This document shows positions 16,146-23,578 of a DNA stretch of 24,935 nucleotides, piece after piece. The position numbers and the translations under genes are program-made. The notes beneath the pieces were generated by a model. The model was not told where the DNA came from, searched no databases, and saw only the letters and a list, made by a program, of their open reading frames with translations. The stretch spans positions 1 through 24,935 of the forward strand of contig USFC01000012.1 of assembly GCA_900553865.1 (NCBI GenBank), in the 5' to 3' direction. The stretch's first letter is position 1, and every line of letters begins with the position of its first letter. The DNA is from an uncultured Clostridium sp. (GTDB taxonomy: Bacteria > Bacillota > Clostridia > TANB77 > CAG-508).

Positions 16146-17501
16146 ATGAATAAAATATTAATTGCAAATCGTGGCGAAATTGCAGTTCGTATTATAAGAG
16201 CATGCAAAGAAATGAATATAAAAACTGTTGCAGTTTATTCAGAAATAGATAAAGATGCTTTGCATACCCGTTTAGCAGATGAGGCTATTTGCATTGGCCC
16301 AGCTCAAGCTAATAAAAGTTATTTAAACATAAAAAATATTATACAGGCAGCTTATATAACAAAAGCAGATAGTATTCATCCTGGTTTTGGATTTTTATCT
16401 GAAAATTCAAAATTTGCTCAAATATGTGAAGAATCAAACATAAAATTTATTGGACCAAAGTCAGAAATTATTGAATTATTAGGAAATAAATCTAATGCAA
16501 AAGAGATGATGAAAAAAGCTGGGGTTCCTGTTATACCAGGTTCAGATGGAAGTGTAAAAGGATTAAAAGACGCATTAGAGATAGCAGAAAAAATAGGTTA
16601 CCCTGTTATGTTAAAAGCCGCAGCAGGTGGCGGTGGCAAAGGTATTAGAGTTGCAAATACTGCAGAAGAATTAGAAAAAGAGTATGAAATAGTAAAACAA
16701 GAAGCAAAGAACTCTTTTAATGATGATGAAATATATATAGAAAAGTTTATTTCAAATCCAAGGCATGTTGAAATTCAGATAGTAGCAGATGAACATGGAA
16801 ATGTAATTCATTTAGGAGAAAGAGATTGTACTATTCAAAGAAATCATCAAAAAGTAATAGAAGAAACGCCATCTACTGCTATTGATGAAAAGACAAGAAA
16901 CAAAATGGGAAATGCGGCCATAAAAGCAGCTAAAACAGCTGGATATACAAGTCTTGGAACAGTAGAATTTTTAGTAGATAAAGATAGCAACTTTTATTTT
17001 ATGGAAATGAATACAAGAATTCAAGTAGAACATCCAATTACTGAGATGAGAACAGGAATAGATTTAGTAAAGACCCAAATAAAAATTGCAACAGGCGAAG
17101 AGTTGAAAATAAAACAAAAAGATGTAGAATTTAAAGGACATTCTATAGAATGTAGATTAAATGCTGAAAATCCAAGTAAAAAGTTTATGCCATGTCCAGG
17201 TCTAATAAAAGGTCTGCATTTTCCAGGAGGAAACGGAGTAAGAATAGATAGTGCAATTTATGAAGGATATACAATTCCAGCAAACTATGATTCGATGATT
17301 GCAAAGCTTATTACTTTTGGAGTAAATAGAAATGAAGCAATCAGTAAAATGAAAAGAGTTTTAGAAGAATTGGTTATAGAAGGAATACAAACAAATCAAG
17401 ATTTTTTATTTGAAATAATAAAAAACCCTAATTTTATTAGAGGAAATTTTGATACTTCATTTATAGAAAAAGAGATATTAAAAAAGGAGAATGGTAAATG
17501 A
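16146..17501 (+). CDS. accC: Acetyl-CoA carboxylase, biotin carboxylase subunit
   Basis: An ATP-grasp enzyme that carboxylates biotin on AccB. 451 residues, full length. It shows IANRGEIAVRI at the start, HPGFGFLSEN (78-87), the Gly-rich ATP loop AAAGGGGKGIRV (158-169), and the catalytic strand EMNTRIQVEHPITE (287-300). AAGAGGT precedes the ATG. The stop overlaps the accD start (ATGA, 4 bases). Confidence 0.96.
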   Translation: MNKILIANRGEIAVRIIRACKEMNIKTVAVYSEIDKDALHTRLADEAICIGPAQANKSYLNIKNIIQAAYITKADSIHPGFGFLSENSKFAQICEESNIKFIGPKSEIIELLGNKSNAKEMMKKAGVPVIPGSDGSVKGLKDALEIAEKIGYPVMLKAAAGGGGKGIRVANTAEELEKEYEIVKQEAKNSFNDDEIYIEKFISNPRHVEIQIVADEHGNVIHLGERDCTIQRNHQKVIEETPSTAIDEKTRNKMGNAAIKAAKTAGYTSLGTVEFLVDKDSNFYFMEMNTRIQVEHPITEMRTGIDLVKTQIKIATGEELKIKQKDVEFKGHSIECRLNAENPSKKFMPCPGLIKGLHFPGGNGVRIDSAIYEGYTIPANYDSMIAKLITFGVNRNEAISKMKRVLEELVIEGIQTNQDFLFEIIKNPNFIRGNFDTSFIEKEILKKENGK

Positions 17502-18347
17502 TCGTAGACAAAATAAAGAAAAGACAAGTGCCAACAAATAATAAAACTTCCAATATAGATATACCTGTAGGAAAATGGATAAAATGTGAAGAGTGTAAAG
17601 AAATACTATATAAAGAAAATGTTAGAAATAATTTAAACATTTGCCCAAATTGTGGACACTATTTTAGAATGCATATAGATAGAAGGCTAGAATTAATTTT
17701 AGACAAAAATACATACAAAAAGTTTGATTTAAATATAGAAACAACAAATCCTTTGGAACTAGAAGATTATCCTAAAAAATTAAAAGCTTTAAAAGAAAAA
17801 ACAGGTTTACCAGAAGCTGTTTCATGTCGGAATTGGTAAAATTAAAGGCGAAGATGTCGTTATATGTATTATGGATAGTGGCTTTTTAATGGGAAGTATG
17901 GGAATTGTTGTAGGTGAAAAAATAACATATGCTATCGAGCAAGCAATAGAAAAAAGATTACCACTTATTATATTTTCTACCTCAGGCGGAGCTAGAATGC
18001 AAGAAGGAATTATATCTTTAATGCAAATGGCTAAAACTACAGCTGCACTTACAAAATTAGATAAAGCAGGGTTATTATATATATCAGTTCTAACAGATCC
18101 AACATATGGAGGGGTTACAGCTTCATTTGCAAGTCTAGGAGACATTGTTTTAGCAGAACCACATGCCATGATAGGGTTTGCTGGTCAAAGAGTAATAAAA
18201 CAAACAATAGGAGAAGAATTGCCAGAAGGTTTTCAAACAGCTGAATTTCTATTAGAACATGGTTTTATAGATAAGATAGTTGAAAGAAAAGATTTAAAAG
18301 ATACTATTTATAAATTAATTATGTTTCATAAAGGAGGCAAAAATTAA
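17498..18347 (+). CDS. accD: Acetyl-CoA carboxylase carboxyltransferase beta subunit, expressed through a +1 frameshift
   Basis: With AccA it transfers the carboxyl group from biotin to acetyl-CoA. The N-terminal four-Cys zinc finger is present (KCEECKEILY, then ICPNCGHYF). Frame 0 then reads PEAVSC-R(CGG)-NW-stop at 113 residues. Skipping the C of codon 111 (CGG, 17828-17830) gives PEAVSC-GIGKIKGEDV, matching the family's EA-x3-GIGKI block. It then runs through FMGSMG-like LMGSMGIVVG, STSGGARMQEG and DPTYGGVTASFA to TAA 18345-18347. The total is 282 residues, normal for AccD. An inserted T at 17820-17822 is a formal alternative. AAGGAG precedes the ATG, and the end overlaps accA by one base. 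Confidence 0.92.
17828..17832 (+). other. Putative +1 recoding site CGG-AA in accD
   Basis: Frame-0 codons read TGT CGG AAT TGG TAA. Skipping C gives TGT GGA ATT GGT and the conserved GIGKI. The frame-0 stop comes after only two more codons, so unshifted ribosomes release a 113-residue zinc-finger fragment. Confidence 0.75.
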
Positions 18348-19159
18348 TGGAAAATGCAAAAATATCAGCTTGGGAAAAAGTAGAAATAGCAAGAGATCCC
18401 AAAAGGAAAACTTCACTTGATTATGTAGAGGAAATATTTGATGATTTTATAGAATTACATGGAGATAGAAATGCTAAAGATGATAAAGCCATAGTATGCG
18501 GATTGGCCCAAATAGAAAAACAAAATTTTACAATTATAGCAGAACAAAAAGGAAGGACAACAAAAGAAAATATAGAAAGAAATTTTGGAATGCCAAATCC
18601 TGAAAGCTATAGAAAAGCAATAAGATTTATGAAACAGGCTGAAAAATTTAAAAGACCTGTAATTACTTTTATTGATACAAAAGGAGCATATCCAGGAATA
18701 GAAGCAGAAGAAAAAGGCCAAGGAGAAGCCATTGCTAGATCTATGTTTGAAATGGCAAAGCTCAAAGTACCAATTATATCAATTGTAATTGGAGAAGGTT
18801 CAAGTGGAGGAGCTTTAGCAATTGGAGTTGCAAATAAGGTTTTTATGCTAGAAAATGCTATTTATTCAATTCTTTCACCAGAAGGTTATAGTAGTATTTT
18901 ATGGAAAGACGCATCTAGGTTTAAAGAAGCTGCAGAAAAAATGAAATTAACTGCAAATGATTTATTTGAACTAAAAGTAATAGATAAAATTATAAAAGAG
19001 CCTAAAGAAAATAATGAAGAAAATTTTAAAAAAGTTTCCTATAATTTAAAAAAAGAAATACAAAAAGAGATAAAACAGATGCAAAATTTAAATGAAGAAG
19101 AAATTGTAGAAAATAGATATGCAAAATTTAGAAATATGGGTGAGTTTAAGGAGGTATAA
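18347..19159 (+). CDS. accA: Acetyl-CoA carboxylase carboxyltransferase alpha subunit
   Basis: The partner of AccD in the carboxyltransferase. 270 residues, slightly shorter than the E. coli protein, as in many Clostridia. It has ELHGDR, GMPNPESYRKAIRFMKQAEK, DTKGAYPGIEAEEKGQGEAI and GEGSSGGALAIGV, plus SPEGYSSILWKD, all typical of AccA. AAGGAGG lies inside the accD end, and the start overlaps the accD stop (TAATG). Confidence 0.95.
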   Translation: MENAKISAWEKVEIARDPKRKTSLDYVEEIFDDFIELHGDRNAKDDKAIVCGLAQIEKQNFTIIAEQKGRTTKENIERNFGMPNPESYRKAIRFMKQAEKFKRPVITFIDTKGAYPGIEAEEKGQGEAIARSMFEMAKLKVPIISIVIGEGSSGGALAIGVANKVFMLENAIYSILSPEGYSSILWKDASRFKEAAEKMKLTANDLFELKVIDKIIKEPKENNEENFKKVSYNLKKEIQKEIKQMQNLNEEEIVENRYAKFRNMGEFKEV

Positions 19160-19160
19160 A

Positions 19161-19934
19161 ATGTTATTAAAAGATAAGAAAATATTAATAATGGGAATTA
19201 GAAACAAATGGAGTATTGCTTATGGCATTGCGAAATCAGCTTATGAAAATGGAGCAAAATTAATTTTTACTTATATGGGTGAAGATAATAAAGAAAAAAT
19301 AGAAGAATTAATTAGCGAATTTAAAGGTAGTAAAGCGTATGTGTTAAATGGAGCTTCAGAAGATGAAAAAGTTAAAGAAGCATTTATAAAAATAAAAGAA
19401 GAAAATGGAAAATTAGATGGAATTGTACATGCAATTGCACATGCAAATACTGAAGATTTAAGAAATGACTTTATTTTTACAAGCAAAGAAGGATATTCTC
19501 ATGCAGTAGATGTTAGTAGTTATTCTTTTGTATTAGTTGCACGAATGGCTAAAGAACTAGATATGCTAAATGAAAATGCAACTTTAGTTACTTTAACATA
19601 TCATGGTTCTACTAAAGTTCTTGATGGTTATAATGTTATGGGAGTTGCAAAAGCAGCACTAGAAGCTAGTGTTAGATATTTAGCAAATAATTTAGGAAAA
19701 GATGGAATAAGAGTAAATGCAATATCAGCAGGTCCAATAAAGACATTGTCAGCAAAAGGAATTAAGGACTTTAGTTCAATATTAACTATTGTTGAAGAAA
19801 AAGCACCACTACACAGAAATGTAACAACCGAGCAAGTTGGAAATGTGGCAACATTTTTATTAAGCAATATGTCAGATTCAATAACAGGGCAAGTTATATA
19901 TGCTGATAGTGGTTATAATATTATGGGAGTTTAA
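19161..19934 (+). CDS. fabI: Enoyl-ACP reductase (NADH), FabI type
   Basis: It performs the last reduction of each elongation cycle. 257 residues from ATG 19161, chosen because AAGGAGG lies directly before it; in-frame ATG codons upstream lie inside accA. The FabI marks are MGIRNKWSIAYGIAKS (11-26), Tyr147, and the Tyr157-x6-Lys164 pair in GYNVMGVAKAALEASVRYLA, distinct from the Tyr-x3-Lys of ordinary SDRs. ITGQVIYADSGYNIMG ends the protein. It starts 1 base after the accA stop. Confidence 0.93.
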   Translation: MLLKDKKILIMGIRNKWSIAYGIAKSAYENGAKLIFTYMGEDNKEKIEELISEFKGSKAYVLNGASEDEKVKEAFIKIKEENGKLDGIVHAIAHANTEDLRNDFIFTSKEGYSHAVDVSSYSFVLVARMAKELDMLNENATLVTLTYHGSTKVLDGYNVMGVAKAALEASVRYLANNLGKDGIRVNAISAGPIKTLSAKGIKDFSSILTIVEEKAPLHRNVTTEQVGNVATFLLSNMSDSITGQVIYADSGYNIMGV

Positions 19935-19974
19935 TCAAAAATAAAATTAAAAAAGTAATAAGGAGGAATATAAA

Positions 19975-20715
19975 ATGCTAAAAGGAAAAGTAGCAGTTAT
20001 AACAGGAGGTACTAGAGGAATAGGATTTGCAACAGTAAAGAAATTTTTAGAAAATGAAGCAAAAATAGTTTTACTTGGCTCTAAGCAAGAAACAGTAGAA
20101 AAAGCAATAAAAGAATTAAAACAAATAAATTCATCTTATGAGGTAATAGGTTTTTACCCAGATTTATCAAGCAAAGAAGAAATGGATGAAGTATTTAAAA
20201 AAGTAAAAGAAATATATGGGCATATTGATATATTAATTAATAATGCTGGTATTTCTTCCAAAACTAAAATAGAAGATTATACTGACGAAGAATATGAAAA
20301 GATTACTAATCTGAATATAAAATCAGTTTTTAATTGTTCAAAGGAGATAATACCATATTTAAAAGAAACAAAAGGTGTAATTTTAAATACAAGTTCTATG
20401 GTAAGTATTTACGGACAACCAAGTGGAGTAATGTATCCTACTACTAAATTTGCAGTTAATGGGATAACAAAATCTTTAGCTCGAGAATTAGCACCATATG
20501 GTATTAGAGTAAATGCAGTAGCTCCAGGAATTATCAATACAGATATGGTAGCAAAATTACCTAAAGAAATGATAGAACCATTAATAAAAAACATACCATT
20601 TGGTAGAATTGGAGAACCAGAAGATATTGCAAATGCGTTTTTGTTTTTATCAAGTAATTTATCAAGTTATATTACAGGGGTAGTCTTATCTGTAGATGGA
20701 CTTGCAAGAAGTTAA
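19975..20715 (+). CDS. Second FabG-like short-chain dehydrogenase
   Basis: A classical SDR of 246 residues with GGTRGIG (11-17), NNAG (89-92), Ser140/141, and Tyr154-x3-Lys158 (YPTTK). It is closer to FabG than to other SDRs, and its place behind fabI suggests a 3-ketoacyl or related reductase. However, a canonical fabG already sits earlier in the operon, and the end (VLSVDGLARS) departs from FabG's DGG pattern. It may act on a different chain length or a hydroxyacyl substrate. AAGGAGG precedes the ATG. Confidence 0.8.
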   Translation: MLKGKVAVITGGTRGIGFATVKKFLENEAKIVLLGSKQETVEKAIKELKQINSSYEVIGFYPDLSSKEEMDEVFKKVKEIYGHIDILINNAGISSKTKIEDYTDEEYEKITNLNIKSVFNCSKEIIPYLKETKGVILNTSSMVSIYGQPSGVMYPTTKFAVNGITKSLARELAPYGIRVNAVAPGIINTDMVAKLPKEMIEPLIKNIPFGRIGEPEDIANAFLFLSSNLSSYITGVVLSVDGLARS

Positions 20716-20780
20716 AAAATCAAAATTGTTACAATAGTGATGTTGTTAAATAAATAGAATGTGAAAAAGAAAGGAATACT

Positions 20781-21839
20781 ATGGAAGGGATAAAAGTAGG
20801 AAATAAAAAATCAAAATATCCTATTATTCAAGGAGGAATGGGAGTAGGAGTTTCTATGCATAATTTAGCTGGTAATGTAAGTAAGGAAGGTGGCATTGGA
20901 ATAATTTCAACAGCAGATATCGGGTATCAAGAAGCAGATTTTAATAAAAATCCATTGAAAGCAAATTTAAGAGCAATAGGAAATGAAATAAAAAAAGCAA
21001 GAGAAATTGCAGGAGAAGATAAAATAATTGGTGTAAATATAATGGTAGCTTTAAAAGACTATGCAGAAATTGTAAAAGAATGTGTAAAACAAAAAATCGA
21101 CTTAATTATATCTGGTGCAGGTATTCCAAAGGAATTGCCTGAATATGTTAATGGGTCTACAACAAAGATTGCTCCAATAGTATCATCTTTAAGATGCTGT
21201 AAACTGATAGTAAAACATTGGATAAAAAAATATAATTATGTTCCAGACATGATAGTTATTGAAGGTCCAGAAGCTGGTGGACATTTGGGATTTAAAAGAG
21301 AAGAATTAGAAGAAGATACTAAACCAAAATTAGAAAATATAACTAAGGAAGTTGTTGACTACATAAATGAGGTAGAAAAAGAAACAGGAAAGGATATTCC
21401 AGTTATTGCGGCAGGTGGAATATGGGATTCTACAGATATTAAAAAATTTTTAAATTTAGGAGCAACTGGTGTACAAATGGCAACAAGATTTGTTGCTACA
21501 AATGAGTGTGATGCTTCAATAGAATTCAAAAAAGCTTATGTCAATGCAAATGAAGAAGATATAAAAATAATTAATAGTCCTGTTGGAATGCCAGGAAGAG
21601 CTATATGTAATAGTTTTATCAAAAAAGTAGAAAAAGAAAAATGCAAAATTGATAAATGCTACAAATGCATTAAGACTTGTAATATAATAGATAGTCCATA
21701 CTGTATTACAAAATCATTAATAAATTCTGTAAAAGGTAAAACAGAAGATGGATTAATTTTTTGTGGCAGTAACGTTAGTAAAATAAAAGAAATTGTTTCT
21801 GTTAAAGATTTAATGAAAGAATTAGCTTGTGAATTATAG
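20781..21839 (+). CDS. FMN-dependent nitronate monooxygenase / FabK-like flavoenzyme with Cys-rich tail
   Basis: A TIM-barrel flavoprotein of the 2-nitropropane dioxygenase superfamily, which also contains the enoyl-ACP reductase FabK. 352 residues. It has PIIQGGMGVGVS at the N-terminus (FMN phosphate region), IEGPEAGGHLG (the His-bearing family motif), PVIAAGGIWDSTDI and GATGVQMATRFVAT. A C-terminal extension carries five Cys in C-x4-C-x2-C-x3-C-x7-C spacing, possibly a metal or Fe-S site. It lies at the end of the lipid operon, 65 bases after the SDR, with AAAGGA before the ATG. A redundant enoyl reductase or a detoxifying nitronate oxidase are both possible. FabI already covers enoyl reduction. 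Confidence 0.8.
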   Translation: MEGIKVGNKKSKYPIIQGGMGVGVSMHNLAGNVSKEGGIGIISTADIGYQEADFNKNPLKANLRAIGNEIKKAREIAGEDKIIGVNIMVALKDYAEIVKECVKQKIDLIISGAGIPKELPEYVNGSTTKIAPIVSSLRCCKLIVKHWIKKYNYVPDMIVIEGPEAGGHLGFKREELEEDTKPKLENITKEVVDYINEVEKETGKDIPVIAAGGIWDSTDIKKFLNLGATGVQMATRFVATNECDASIEFKKAYVNANEEDIKIINSPVGMPGRAICNSFIKKVEKEKCKIDKCYKCIKTCNIIDSPYCITKSLINSVKGKTEDGLIFCGSNVSKIKEIVSVKDLMKELACEL

Positions 21840-21842
21840 AAA

Positions 21843-21950
21843 AATTATAAATATTATTTATCAGATCATTCTTTTAGATATGCAATACTTGGAACAACTA
21901 ATATAGATTATGGAGGAACATATTTATACATATCTTTAAAATACACATAA
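21843..21950 (+). pseudogene. Remnant of a DUF4143-type AAA ATPase
   Basis: An open frame encodes NYKYYLSDHSFRYAILGTTN and continues IDYGGTYLYISLKYT before TAA 21948-21950. This is the recognisable start of the DUF4143 region (xYYLxDxxLRxAxLG-type) of archaeal/bacterial ATP-binding proteins, without the Walker motifs and without the nuclease-like end. It lies directly before an intact member of the same superfamily. It is a fragment left by recombination or decay. Confidence 0.6.
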
Positions 21951-22024
21951 AAATGTGATAATTTGTCGAAAAATAATGTAAAAAATGTGATACAGAATGT
22001 TGAAGTAATGTAAAAAATGTGATA
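21951..22024 (+). repeat. Three copies of a promoter-associated repeat with exact 32-bp period
   Basis: AAATGTGATA occurs at 21951-21960, 21983-21992 and 22015-22024. The second and third copies lie within a 19-bp identical block, TAATGTAAAAAATGTGATA (21974-21992 and 22006-22024). The period of 32 bp is three helical turns, placing all copies on one face of the DNA. The last copy fills the spacer of the ATPase promoter. Confidence 0.85.
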
Positions 22025-22028
22025 TACT
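22000..22028 (+). promoter_or_regulatory. Promoter of the DUF4143 ATPase
   Basis: TTGAAG (22000-22005) and TATACT (22023-22028) with a 17-base spacer, and TGA just before the -10 as an extended element. Repeat copy 3 covers the spacer, so a protein bound there would block RNA polymerase. Confidence 0.7.
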
Positions 22029-22046
22029 AATGCTGAAGGTGATAGT

Positions 22047-23384
22047 ATGAGATTAAAAAGAAAAATTGATGAATATTTAATAGAATGGAAAAAAAGCAAA
22101 AATAAAATGCCATTAATAGTAAAAGGTGCAAGACAAATTGGAAAAACTGAATCAATAAAAAACTTTGGATTAAATAATTATAAAAGTTTAATTGAAATAA
22201 ATTTTGTTTTACAGCCAGAATATAAAGACATTTTCGACAAAGGGTTTGAAATAGATAGAGTCATTAAAGATATTACATTAAAGAATGGAGATTTTCAATT
22301 CATACCTGGAGAAACATTAATATTTTTTGATGAAATACAGGACTATCCAAGTTGTGCAACGGCTTTAAAAGCCTTTAGAGAAGACGGAAGATTTGATGTT
22401 ATATGTTCAGGATCCTTAATGGGAATAAATTATGAAGAAATTGAATCAAATAGTGTAGGCAATAAAATTGATTATATAATGCATTCATTAGATTTTGAAG
22501 AATACTTATGGGCAAAAGGATATAGTAATGAACAAATAGAAGATTTATATCAATGTATGAAAAAAAATGAGCCATTATCAAAAATACAATATGATGTTAT
22601 GCTGGAAAATTTTCAAGAATATATGATTGTTGGAGGAATGCCACTAATTGTTAAAACATTTGTCGAAAACAAAACATATACTGGAATTCTAGAAATGCAA
22701 AAGCAAATAATATTGGACTACGAAGAAGATATTACTAAATATGCAGGTGGACTTGATAAAACAAAAATACTAAATGCATATAGAAAAATTCCTGTATTTC
22801 TGGGTAATGAAAATAAAAAATTTCAAATAACAAAAATTTCTTCTGGAGCTCGAAATAGGGAATATGTTGGAGTCATAGAATGGCTAGAAAATGCTGGAAT
22901 AGTTAATATTTGCTATTGTCTTGAACAAGTAAGTTTACCGTTAAAAGGAAACTATAATCCTGATAATTATAGATTATATTTTGGAGATCCTGGTCTATTG
23001 ATTGCAACATTGGATGAAGAAGCTCAACTTGATTTAAGAAGAAATAAAAATTTTAATACTTATAAAGGTGCGATTTATGAAAATATAGTTGCAGATATGT
23101 TAGTTAAAGAGGGATATAATTTGTATTTTTATAGGGACGAAACAGGCAGACTTGAAATGGATTTCTTTGTAAGAGATACAAATTATTTAATTCCAGTAGA
23201 AGTGAAGGCAAGCGATAATTCCACAATATCTTTAAATAATTTAATTGATAATGATAAATATAAAGATATAAAATACGGAATAAAACTTTGCAATAAAAAT
23301 ATTGGATTTAATGGAAAATTTTATACATTCCCATATTTTCTTACATTTTTATTAAAAAGATATTTAAACGAAAAAAATATATAA
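22047..23384 (+). CDS. AAA_14 / DUF4143 ATP-binding protein
   Basis: 445 residues. The N-terminal P-loop domain has Walker A GARQIGKT (27-34), Walker B LIFFDEIQ (91-98) and the sensor-like CSGSLMG. The C-terminal DUF4143 part starts near NYRLYFGDPGLLIAT and ends with a PD-(D/E)xK nuclease-like core, RLEMDFFV then PVEVKA. This family is common, often present in many copies in gut anaerobes and archaea, and its function is unsettled; links to mobile or defence-type regions are often suspected. AAGGTGAT precedes the ATG, a good match to the anti-Shine-Dalgarno. It has its own promoter and terminator, so it is a monocistronic unit inserted after the lipid operon. Confidence 0.88.
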   Translation: MRLKRKIDEYLIEWKKSKNKMPLIVKGARQIGKTESIKNFGLNNYKSLIEINFVLQPEYKDIFDKGFEIDRVIKDITLKNGDFQFIPGETLIFFDEIQDYPSCATALKAFREDGRFDVICSGSLMGINYEEIESNSVGNKIDYIMHSLDFEEYLWAKGYSNEQIEDLYQCMKKNEPLSKIQYDVMLENFQEYMIVGGMPLIVKTFVENKTYTGILEMQKQIILDYEEDITKYAGGLDKTKILNAYRKIPVFLGNENKKFQITKISSGARNREYVGVIEWLENAGIVNICYCLEQVSLPLKGNYNPDNYRLYFGDPGLLIATLDEEAQLDLRRNKNFNTYKGAIYENIVADMLVKEGYNLYFYRDETGRLEMDFFVRDTNYLIPVEVKASDNSTISLNNLIDNDKYKDIKYGIKLCNKNIGFNGKFYTFPYFLTFLLKRYLNEKNI

Positions 23385-23392
23385 AAATAACT

Positions 23393-23432
23393 ATAAGTCT
23401 TATTTTAAATATTAAAGTAAGGCTTATTTTTT
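23393..23432 (+). terminator. Intrinsic terminator of the ATPase gene
   Basis: ATAAGTCTTA (23393-23402) pairs with TAAGGCTTAT (23418-23427) with one G-U pair. Six T from 23427 follow. Confidence 0.8.
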
Positions 23433-23528
23433 ATGTATGGAAGTAGTAGAACTACAATAAAAGATGATAATTCAGATGATAGAAAAATTGAATACCAAGA
23501 TAGACAAGATGTTTACAAAAGTATATAA
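23433..23528 (+). other. Short polar ORF, possible gene remnant
   Basis: 31 codons from ATG 23433 to TAA, encoding a Asp/Arg/Lys-rich peptide (MYGSSRTTIKDDNSDDRKIE at its start). The ATG sits just after the ATPase terminator and has no ribosome binding site. It is coding-like in composition but is probably a leftover fragment. Confidence 0.2.
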
Positions 23529-23550
23529 AAAAGGAGAAAAATTCTTATAT

Positions 23551-23578
23551 TTAAAAGAGAGTCCTTTTAAGAACTCTC
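23551..23578 (-). terminator. Probable terminator of the minus-strand membrane protein gene
   Basis: On the minus strand, GAGAGT (23578-23573) pairs with ACTCTC (23562-23557) and is followed by TTTTAA. The stem overlaps the last codons and the stop of the gene. The T-run is short, so efficiency is uncertain. Confidence 0.5.

Noticed and set aside
17820..17822. Extra T in the GTTT run of accD
   Set aside because: It gives EAVHV-GIGK instead of EAVSC-GIGK, equally long, but leaves the CGG coincidence unexplained.
21951..22024. CRISPR array
   Set aside because: The repeats are part of a promoter, the intervening bases are only 13-22, partly shared, and there are no cas genes.
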